From NCBI RefSeq assembly GCF_022179125.1, contig NZ_BPQG01000035.1:1-41773 (forward strand): a stretch of 41,773 bases of DNA. Reading direction: 5' to 3'. Each line of letters begins with the position of its first letter. Position 1 is the stretch's first letter. The notes below the pieces were generated by a model. The model did not search any database. It worked only from the letters and a program-made list of their open reading frames with translations, and was not told the origin of the DNA. The translations under genes and the position numbers were made by a program. This document shows, in pieces, positions 32,211-41,773 of this stretch. This DNA is from Methylobacterium cerastii (GTDB taxonomy: Bacteria > Pseudomonadota > Alphaproteobacteria > Rhizobiales > Beijerinckiaceae).

Positions 32211-32648
32211 ATGCGCCCTCTTCTGAACGAGCCGACCATGTACGCCCACCCCACCGACGGCGCCGCACCGCGCCCGCTCACCGACGCGGAGCGGGCGCGC
32301 ACCCGCCTGAACCGAATCGTGGCGCCCGCGCAGAACCCGGACAGCCTGACCCGGCCGGAGACCCAGGCCGCGTCGGCCGCGCCGCGCCGGCCCCGGCACG
32401 GCGCGGGCAAGCGCGAGGGCTTCCGCCTCGGCTGGGGAAGCTGGCTGGTGATCGAGATCCTCGTCATCGCCATCGCCGCCGCCGCGTTCCTGGCCTGGCC
32501 GCCGACCTCCGCCTGCCGCGAGCAGGAGGCGAAACTCGGCTTCTATGCCGGCGACACCCTCGGCAAATGCATCCGCCGCGGCATCGCCGCCCGCATCGAC
32601 GACGCCGACCAGCGCCTCAAGATGCTGCTGCGCGGCTCGGGACGGTGA
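32211..32648 (+). CDS. Hypothetical protein with one membrane helix
   Basis: 145 residues (or 136 from ATG 32238). The N-terminal half is polar, Pro/Arg/Ala-rich (RPLTDAERARTRLNRIVAPA and RRPRHGAGKREG). One transmembrane helix follows (WLVIEILVIAIAAAAFLAWP), then a periplasmic tail with two cysteines (SACREQEAKLGFYAGDTLGK and CIRRGIAARIDDADQRLKML). The tail, roughly 50 residues, looks conserved in style with a possible disulphide. It follows the previous membrane gene by 40 bases and may be co-transcribed. The function is unknown. Confidence 0.65.
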   Translation: MRPLLNEPTMYAHPTDGAAPRPLTDAERARTRLNRIVAPAQNPDSLTRPETQAASAAPRRPRHGAGKREGFRLGWGSWLVIEILVIAIAAAAFLAWPPTSACREQEAKLGFYAGDTLGKCIRRGIAARIDDADQRLKMLLRGSGR

Positions 32649-32682
32649 CTCAGTCGCGAAACATCCAGCCCCGACGAAACAA

Positions 32683-32708
32683 GGCGCGCCTCTCGGCAGA
32701 GGTGCGCC
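32683..32708 (+). other. Hairpin in the gap after the membrane protein gene
   Basis: GGCGCGCCTCT pairs with AGAGGTGCGCC (one G.T wobble) around a CGGC tetraloop. There is no following T tract. It lies in a 232-base gap of lower GC before the gene at 32881 and could be a terminator remnant or leader structure. Confidence 0.4.
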
Positions 32709-32880
32709 CTGGAAGTTGGTTCCGGTCTCGTGAAGGAACGGAATTTCGATACGGCGTCGGGCCTGCGCGGACGAGGTCTGGTCGGCGATATACCAGAGGT
32801 GTGGCCGTGTCGTCGCATTGTCACATGGGTTAAGCTTCGCCGCCGGAATCGACCGGCCGGTTGCGTCGAGGAGACCACAC

Positions 32881-33177
32881 ATGGCGTCCATCGCGGAAGT
32901 CGCGGCGACGATGCGCGACGTCGTCACGCCGGGGATGAAGCCGAAGGAGATCCGCGCCGCGATCCGGGAGAAGCACCCGGAGGCAAGCAAGAAGGAGATC
33001 GTCCGCGCCGCCTTCTACGCCCTGGCCGAGGCTCCGGCGGGCGCGTTGGCGGACCTGCACGGCTTCGCTCTGTCCGAGCGCGGCGCCGACGAGGAGGCCG
33101 ACACCGTCGTCCGGGCGCGCAAGCGCAAGCGGAAGAAGCATGCCCCCGCTGCAGCCGAGGTCGCGCCGGCGGCCTGA
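32881..33177 (+). CDS. Small basic-tailed hypothetical protein
   Basis: 98 residues with a good GAGGAG ribosome site before the ATG. The first half is helical: MASIAEVAATMRDVVTPGMK, PKEIRAAIREKHPEASKKEI and VRAAFYALAEAP. The end is RARKRKRKKHAPAAAEVAPA, a Lys/Arg/Ala tail that resembles histone H1-like tails and might bind nucleic acid. I do not recognise the family; the DNA-binding idea rests only on composition. Confidence 0.7.
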   Translation: MASIAEVAATMRDVVTPGMKPKEIRAAIREKHPEASKKEIVRAAFYALAEAPAGALADLHGFALSERGADEEADTVVRARKRKRKKHAPAAAEVAPAA

Positions 33178-33193
33178 TCGCCGGGCGCCGCCC

Positions 33194-34564
33194 TCACGCC
33201 AGCAGGTAGGTCAGCAGCGCGCGCAGCTGCGCCGGCTTGATCGGCTTGTGCATGAGTTCTGCGCCCAGGCGCGCCGCCTCCGCCGCGATCTCGGGGGCGT
33301 GGTCCGCGGTGGTGACGATCACCGGCAGCGGCGCGGTGCGCCCGGCCTTGAGCGCGACGGCGACGTCGAGGCCGCAGGCGCCGTCGTCGAGGTGGTAGTC
33401 GAGGATCAGGATGTCGGGCTCGAGGCCGCCCGCGCGCAGGGCCGCGTTGACGCCGGCCAGGTCGCGGAAGGTGGCGACCTCGGCGTCCCAGGTCTGGAGC
33501 AGACGCGTGAGCGCGTCGGCGGTGGCGGCGTCGTTCTCGACGACGACGACGCGGGCGCCCGAGAGCGGCGTCGCCACCGGCAGCCGGCGCGTCTCGGCCT
33601 CCGCCCCGGCCGGCGCGTCGCTCTCCGGCACGGTGAGCGACACCCGCGTGCCGTGACCGGGGCGGGAGGCGAGTGCCAGCGGGTGGTCGAGGGCCAGCGC
33701 CATGCGGCGCACGATCGACAGCCCCAGGCCGAGACCCGGGCCGTCGGCTTCGGCTCCACCGGAATCGCCCGCGGCGGCGCTGCCGCGGTAGAACTCGTCG
33801 AACACCAGCGCGTGCTCGTCGGCGGCGATGCCGCAGCCGGAATCCATCACGTCGATCCGCACGGCGCCGGCGCGGCGGCGGGCGACCAGGGCGACGCCGC
33901 CGGAGGCGGTGTAGCGGATCGCGTTGGAGAGCAGGTTCTGCAGGATGCGCCGCAGCAGCAGGCCGTCGCTCGACACCGCCAGGTCCGGGCTGCGCACCAG
34001 CAGGCGCAGGTCCTTGCGCGCGGCGAACGGCGTGAAGCTCGCCGCCAGCCCGGCCAGCAGGTCGGGCAGCGCGACCGGCCGCACCTGCGGGCGGACGATG
34101 CCGGCATCGAGCTTGGAGATGTCGAGCAGGGTCTTGATCAGGTCCTCGATGGTCTGCAGCCCGCGCTCGACCTGCGCCCCGATCAGGCTCGCCTCCGGCC
34201 CGAGCGGCAGGTCGGCGAGCGCCGAGATCGAGAGCCGGGCGGCGTTCAGCGGCTGCAGCAGGTCGTGGCTCGCGGCGGCGAGGAACCGGGTCTTGGAGCG
34301 GTTGGCGGTCTCGGCCTCGTCCTTGGCCGCCGCCAGCGCCTCGTTCGAGCGCTCCAGGCGGTGCATCAGCGCCGTCATCTCCTCGGTGCGGGTGCGGATG
34401 CGCCCCTCGAGGGTGATCGCGGTCTGGAACAGGGCGTAGGCGCCGCCGCGCTGGTCGGTGCTGCGCTCGACATGGGCCATCAGCGCGGCGTTGATCCGCT
34501 CGAGCTTGGCGATGCGCCGGCGCAGGGACGCCTCGCCCTCCAGCCCGGGCGCGTGCGGGGTCAT
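33194..34564 (-). CDS. Hybrid histidine kinase, NahK-like
   Basis: 456 residues with no membrane segment. A coiled-coil start (about 10-90: RRRIAKLERINAALMAHVER onward) leads to the HisKA helix with phospho-acceptor H100 (ASHDLLQPLNAARL), the N box (QNLLSNAIRYT, about 209-219), DSGCGIA, the G2 box GPGLGLGLSIV, and a C-terminal receiver with D389 in ILILDYHLDDGACG and the Lys of HKPIKP. SHDLLQPLNAARL is typical of the NahK/ErcS' group rather than the usual SHEIRTPL. The ATG overlaps the stop of the FIST gene (ATGA), so the two are co-translated. In Pseudomonas aeruginosa the FIST protein NosP is encoded beside NahK and controls it. No separate PAS domain is seen here, so the input probably comes from the FIST partner. 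Confidence 0.9.
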   Translation of the reverse strand: MTPHAPGLEGEASLRRRIAKLERINAALMAHVERSTDQRGGAYALFQTAITLEGRIRTRTEEMTALMHRLERSNEALAAAKDEAETANRSKTRFLAAASHDLLQPLNAARLSISALADLPLGPEASLIGAQVERGLQTIEDLIKTLLDISKLDAGIVRPQVRPVALPDLLAGLAASFTPFAARKDLRLLVRSPDLAVSSDGLLLRRILQNLLSNAIRYTASGGVALVARRRAGAVRIDVMDSGCGIAADEHALVFDEFYRGSAAAGDSGGAEADGPGLGLGLSIVRRMALALDHPLALASRPGHGTRVSLTVPESDAPAGAEAETRRLPVATPLSGARVVVVENDAATADALTRLLQTWDAEVATFRDLAGVNAALRAGGLEPDILILDYHLDDGACGLDVAVALKAGRTAPLPVIVTTADHAPEIAAEAARLGAELMHKPIKPAQLRALLTYLLA

Positions 34565-35775
34565 GGGGTCGCCGGAGGGGCCGGCGGCGCGTCGGCCGGC
34601 CTCATCACATCAGCCGGTCGCTTGCCGATGGCGATGCCGGTCAGGGTCTGGTTGAGGTGCATCGCCCGGTACTGCTCGCCGTAGGTCTCGAAGCCGACCA
34701 TGTCGTAGCGGCGGTAGAGGTCGGCGATGCCCTGGCGCACCTGCCGGCTCTCGGCGTCGAGGCGGCGCAGCACGCACTCGAAGCCGATGATCAGGTCGAC
34801 GCCGCCGAGCGCCAGATCGAGCCGGGCGAGCTCGGCCCGGGTCGTGGCGACGATGTCGCGCGGTTCGGCGAGCGTCAGCACCACGCCCTCGTCGATCGCG
34901 CAGAAGAAGCTGAGGGAGCCGTCGGCGTTGAGCCGCCGGATCGAGCGGCAGAAGTACTCGCCGCCGACCTTCACCGCGAGCGGGTAGGCGGCAAAGCTCA
35001 TCGGTGTCAGCCGCTCGGGGTCGAGCCCCACCGCCATGGCGTATTCGCGCGCGGCCGGCTCCGCGTTCAGCTCGTAGACGGTGCGGGCCTCGCCGTTCGA
35101 GGCGGTCACCACGAACTTGACGTCGGTCGGCTCGAAGTTGTCGCTCTTGAAGATCTGCACCGGGAAGTCGCTCTCGACGAGCAGCAGCACGGCGGCGTTG
35201 CGGTGGATCGCGCCGCCATGCAGCAGCACCGCGTCGCGGAAGGTGAGGCCGTCGCCAGCCGAGCCGCCGACGAGGGGGATGCCCTCCAGGGCCCAGGTGA
35301 TGGCCGAGACCACTGTCTCCTCGGCGTTGGTCATCCCGTCGATCAGCGAGAGCGCGAAGCACTGGGTCGGCTGGGTGTGGTCGGGCCCCTGCGGCTCCAA
35401 CCGGCGGCGCAGGGCCCGCACCGCGCCCGCGGTGCGCTCGACGTCGAGGTGGTCGATCGCGTCGAGCACCGTCGAGACGATGCGGAAGCCGTCGGCCGGG
35501 AACGCGATCGCCACCAGGCCGCGGTCGAGCCCGCCGGCCGGGGCGATCCCGCCCGACATGGTGCAGCCGGCGATCTCGGCCCGCGGAAACGCCTCGGCAA
35601 GCCGGCGGTTCAGGGTCTCGGGATCGTAGTCGGGGGAGAAGAACACCAGGAGCTGCGCCACCCCGGCGCCGAACGCCCGCGCGATCTCGGCCACGGCCTC
35701 GCCGGCGGAGCCGCGCTCCGTCCAGGCCGTCCTGATGCCGCACAGATGCGTGCGCACCTGCGTTCCGTCCGCCAC
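34561..35775 (-). CDS. FIST-domain sensor protein, NosP-like
   Basis: 404 residues from a GTG with GGAG six bases upstream. The FIST_N domain covers about residues 20-230 (QLLVFFSPDYDPETLNRRLA, IAGCTMSGGIAPAGGLDRGL, FALSLIDGMTNAEETV, IPLVGGSAGDGLTFRDAVLL) and FIST_C about 230-380 (FVVTASNGEARTVYELNAEP, YPLAVKVGGEYFCRSIRRLN, ending GFETYGEQYRAMHLNQTLTG). FIST proteins are cytoplasmic ligand sensors linked to signal transduction; NosP of Pseudomonas is a haem-binding NO sensor paired with NahK. The pairing with a NahK-like kinase is seen here; haem or NO binding is inferred. No signal peptide or membrane helix. Confidence 0.88.
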   Translation of the reverse strand: MADGTQVRTHLCGIRTAWTERGSAGEAVAEIARAFGAGVAQLLVFFSPDYDPETLNRRLAEAFPRAEIAGCTMSGGIAPAGGLDRGLVAIAFPADGFRIVSTVLDAIDHLDVERTAGAVRALRRRLEPQGPDHTQPTQCFALSLIDGMTNAEETVVSAITWALEGIPLVGGSAGDGLTFRDAVLLHGGAIHRNAAVLLLVESDFPVQIFKSDNFEPTDVKFVVTASNGEARTVYELNAEPAAREYAMAVGLDPERLTPMSFAAYPLAVKVGGEYFCRSIRRLNADGSLSFFCAIDEGVVLTLAEPRDIVATTRAELARLDLALGGVDLIIGFECVLRRLDAESRQVRQGIADLYRRYDMVGFETYGEQYRAMHLNQTLTGIAIGKRPADVMRPADAPPAPPATP

Positions 35776-35939
35776 GTCCCGCTCCCGATCGTCGTCCGCC
35801 CCCGGTTGATCCGCGGGTTGTTGAGGTGCGCGAGTATGTGGCGCGCCATCGAAACCTGCAACGGGGCCGGAAACCCCGAGCCGCCGCTTGGGGATGTTCG
35901 AGACGGGGTCCTTCGGCCCGCGGCGCACCGACGCCCGAG

Positions 35940-39851
<3,912 letters not shown>

Positions 39852-40067
39852 GTCCCGAAGACCCGCCGCGATCGCAGGCCGATGTTGCAGGCGAGGAACA
39901 CGTCCGCGCCGCACCCGTGACGGCCCGGATCGGGCTGGCGGAGATCCGCCGCGTCTCACCATCCGCCGTCCGTAGGGGCGCACCCCGGGACTTGGCCGAA
40001 GGGGGCGAATGTGCAACGCCTGATTGGCGGCGGCGGCTATCCTGCGGCCGGCCGGGCGGACGAAGCC

Positions 40068-40730
40068 ATGGAACTCCTGATCGTCGACGACCACCCGCTG
40101 TTCCGCGAGGCGCTCGCCAGCACGATCGGGCTGTCCTACCCGGAGGCGGTCCTGCACGAGGCCGACGGGATCGCGGCGGCCTGCGCCGCGCTCGCTGCCC
40201 ACCGCGGCATCGAGCTGACGCTCCTCGACCTGTCGATGCAGGGCGTCTCGGGCTTCGACGGCCTCGTCACCATCCGCGCCCGCTTCCCCCGCGTGCCGAT
40301 CCTGGTGGTCTCGGGCCACGAGGATCGGCGCATCATGCGCGAGGCGTTGCACCATGGCGCCGCCGGCTTCGTGCCGAAGGCGGTCGACAAGGCGACGCTG
40401 ACGCGGGCGATCCGGGACGTGCTCTCCGGCGCGCTCTCGATTCCCGCCGGCCTCACCGAGACGAGCCCGCCCGCCCGCGGCGCGGGCCGCAAGGCGCCGT
40501 TGGCCGAGCGCGTCGCCCGGCTGACGCCGCAGCAGGTGCGGGTGCTGGTGATGATCCGCCAGGGCAAGCTCAACAAGCAGATCGCCCACGAACTCCAAGT
40601 CGGCGATTCGACCGTGAAGGCTCACGTTTCCGAGATCTTGCGCAAGCTCGAGGTGATCAGCCGCACGCAGATCGTGATCGACACCGCGGCGTTGGATTTC
40701 GACCGCCCACAGGACACCCACGCGGGCTGA
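40068..40730 (+). CDS. NarL/LuxR-family response regulator
   Basis: 220 residues. The receiver has acidic D8 D9 (LIVDDHPLFREAL), phospho-acceptor D54 (LTLLDLSMQGVSGFDGL) and the conserved Lys in GFVPKAVD. A linker with GAGRKAPLAERV leads to the LuxR-type HTH: LTPQQVRVLVMIRQGKLNKQ, IAHELQVGDSTVKAHVSEIL. GGACGAAG lies before the ATG. It is divergent from the hybrid kinase across 216 bases and is the obvious partner for its HPt domain. It resembles AgmR/ErbR/ErdR regulators, which in Pseudomonas lie near NahK-type kinases; that assignment is an inference. Confidence 0.93.
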   Translation: MELLIVDDHPLFREALASTIGLSYPEAVLHEADGIAAACAALAAHRGIELTLLDLSMQGVSGFDGLVTIRARFPRVPILVVSGHEDRRIMREALHHGAAGFVPKAVDKATLTRAIRDVLSGALSIPAGLTETSPPARGAGRKAPLAERVARLTPQQVRVLVMIRQGKLNKQIAHELQVGDSTVKAHVSEILRKLEVISRTQIVIDTAALDFDRPQDTHAG

Positions 40731-40982
40731 GAGGCGGCATTATCCTGCAACCGGCACCGGGATTTGCTGCGCGAGGCAGCAACGCCCAGCATTCGATTTA
40801 ACATTTGCGAAATTCGCTCGTGCTCGACTGGTCCTTCGCCGGCCGCGCGAACTCTTGCCGGCTTCGAGCCCGGACGCGACCTTCGACTCGACGACCGGAC
40901 CGCCCAGCGCGTCCAACGGTTGCCTCGCGGAGGCGACGCCCCATCTTTCCGGCGTGGGCGGCTTCAGCGAACAGGATCGACC

Positions 40983-41372
40983 GTGACCGTTTCTCCGACC
41001 ATCCGCCTCCGGGCGCCCGCCCGCATGGGTGTCCTCGTGGGCGTCCTCGCCCTCCTGCCGGCGCTCGGCCACGCGCAGGAGATGCCGCGCATCGACAGGG
41101 CCCACAACGCCTTCCTGATCCACGGCAACTTCTGCGGCCCGGGCAACCGCGGGCCGAACCACCCGCCGGTGGACGCCCTCGACCTCGCCTGCGCCCACCA
41201 CGACGCCTGCACGCCGGACCGCGCCTCCGGCCGGCTGGCGCACTGCGCCTGCAACGACCGCCTGCGCGAGGAGGCCGGCCTCGTCGCCCGCGATCCGCGC
41301 ACGCCGCGCCCGGTGCGCGACACCGCGCAGTTCATCTCCGACGGCGCCGACCTGTTGCCCTGCGACGACTGA
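40983..41372 (+). CDS. Secreted phospholipase A2-like protein
   Basis: 129 residues from a GTG with AGGA seven bases upstream. A signal peptide is formed by RAPARMGVLVGVLALLPALG with cleavage near GHAQ (about residue 32). The mature part shows the PLA2 calcium loop GNFCGPGNRG and the catalytic helix DALDLACAHHDACTPD, in which His-Asp of the D-x-x-C-x-x-H-D-x-C pattern is present, then HCACNDRLREEAG and a final Cys. The six-cysteine layout fits disulphide-stabilised small PLA2 domains. These enzymes hydrolyse the sn-2 ester of phospholipids using calcium. Bacterial examples are rarely characterised. The 252-base gap upstream holds the AT-richer stretch near 40790-40815, a possible promoter. 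Confidence 0.8.
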   Translation: MTVSPTIRLRAPARMGVLVGVLALLPALGHAQEMPRIDRAHNAFLIHGNFCGPGNRGPNHPPVDALDLACAHHDACTPDRASGRLAHCACNDRLREEAGLVARDPRTPRPVRDTAQFISDGADLLPCDD

Positions 41373-41380
41373 CGGCCCCC

Positions 41381-41402
41381 GGCCCGGTTGCCCCGCCGGG
41401 CC
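41381..41402. terminator. Possible bidirectional terminator hairpin
   Basis: GGCCCGG (41381-41387) pairs with CCGGGCC (41396-41402) between two convergent genes; no T tract on either side. Confidence 0.4.
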
Positions 41403-41405
41403 GCC

Positions 41406-41752
41406 TCAGGTGTGCGCGAAGATGTCGACCTCGGGCCAGCCGTCGAGGTCGAGCCGCGCGCGGGTCGGCAGGAAGGCGAAGCAGGCCTCGGCCAGGTCCG
41501 CCCGGTTTTCGCGGGCCAGCATCCGGTTCAGCCGGTCGCGCGCCGCATGAAGGTGGAGCACGTCGGACGCCGCGTACTCCACCTGCGCCGGCGTGAGCGT
41601 GTCGGCGCCCCAATCCGAGGATTGCTGCGCCTTCGACAGATCGACGCCGACGCATTCGCGGACCACGTCCTTGAGCCCGTGCCGGTCGGTGTAGGTGCGC
41701 GCGAGCTTCGAGGCGATCTTGGTGCAGTAGACCGGCGCCGGCATCACCCCGA
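41406..41752 (-). CDS. rnd: RNase D-like 3'-5' exonuclease, C-terminal part (5' end missing)
   Basis: About 115 residues are visible, beginning LGVMPAPVYCTKIASKLAR, then HGLKDVVRECVGVDLSKAQQ, SSDWGADTLTPAQVEYAASD and VLHLHAARDRLNRML, ending WPEVDIFAHT. YAASDVLHL is the exoIII motif (Y-x3-D) of the DEDDy exonucleases, and SSDW is typical for RNase D. Small alphaproteobacterial RNase D-like proteins have about 205 residues, so exoI and exoII are missing. The frame is not broken by a gene end: the coding sequence meets a perfect inverted copy of itself at 41753-41773, so the true upstream sequence is absent. Confidence 0.88.
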
Positions 41753-41773
41753 GCGCCGGTCTACTGCACCAAG
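41718..41773. repeat. Terminal fold-back: perfect 21-bp inverted repeat at the sequence end
   Basis: Bases 41718-41738 and 41753-41773 are exact reverse complements separated by 14 bases, and the right arm ends exactly at the last base. The left arm is coding sequence for PVYCTK of the exonuclease. The right arm gives a nonsense N-terminal extension (WCSRP), so it looks like an assembly fold-back rather than biology. Confidence 0.85.

Noticed and set aside
32735-32760. EcfG promoter before the gene at 32881
   Set aside because: GGAAC at 32735-32739 is followed after 16 bases by GTCG, not CGTT, and the distance to the start is long.

Overview
GC-rich chromosomal DNA that looks like a Methylobacterium/Methylorubrum-type alphaproteobacterium (inference). 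The signs are very high GC with strong third-position GC bias, a NepR-family anti-sigma factor and GGAAC-N16-CGTT (EcfG/PhyR-type) promoters, a membrane formate dehydrogenase beside a second molybdopterin enzyme, and several interspersed palindromic repeats. No tRNA, rRNA, CRISPR array, transposase or phage gene was seen.

Left part (1-11.3 kb): the tail of a probable chemotaxis receptor, an M20 deacylase (minus), and then formate/molybdenum metabolism on the plus strand. A cytoplasmic Mo-bisMGD oxidoreductase of unknown substrate comes first. After a minus-strand NepR gene and a small exported protein follows a complete FdnG/FdoG-type respiratory formate dehydrogenase (fdoG-fdoH-fdoI-fdhE). 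fdoG is interrupted by an in-frame TGA at 5525-5527, exactly at the selenocysteine site. It is followed by a hairpin matching the E. coli SECIS at the key positions (bulged U17, loop G23 U24), so it is read as a selenoprotein, not a pseudogene. The enzyme should oxidise formate outside the inner membrane, pass electrons through the four-cluster beta subunit and the dihaem cytochrome b, and reduce quinone.

Middle part (11.3-29.4 kb): a lipoprotein, an SRPBCC protein, an aldo/keto reductase, ArgE-type deacetylase and a hexapeptide acetyltransferase, all on the minus strand; then a five-gene dipeptide/oligopeptide ABC transporter (plus strand) whose gene junctions hold two palindromic repeat elements; a TetR regulator converging on it; divergent opgG and opgH (osmoregulated periplasmic glucan synthesis) whose start codons appear to overlap; a catalase-family protein with a consensus general-stress promoter; and a four-helix membrane protein.

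Right part (29.5-41.8 kb): zwf (glucose-6-phosphate dehydrogenase) with a translationally coupled small exported protein frameshifted by a 28-bp tandem duplication; three small hypothetical genes; then a signalling island. The island has a NarL-type response regulator divergent from a large multi-PAS hybrid kinase with HPt domain, a FIST-domain sensor resembling the NO sensor NosP, and a NahK-like hybrid kinase overlapping it by four bases. The window ends with a secreted phospholipase A2-like protein and the 3' part of an RNase D-like exonuclease, cut by a perfect fold-back at the last 56 bases.

The best candidates for a second look are the selenocysteine formate dehydrogenase, the NosP/NahK-like signalling island, the lone NepR gene with dispersed EcfG-type promoters, and repeated short tandem duplications at gene 3' ends.
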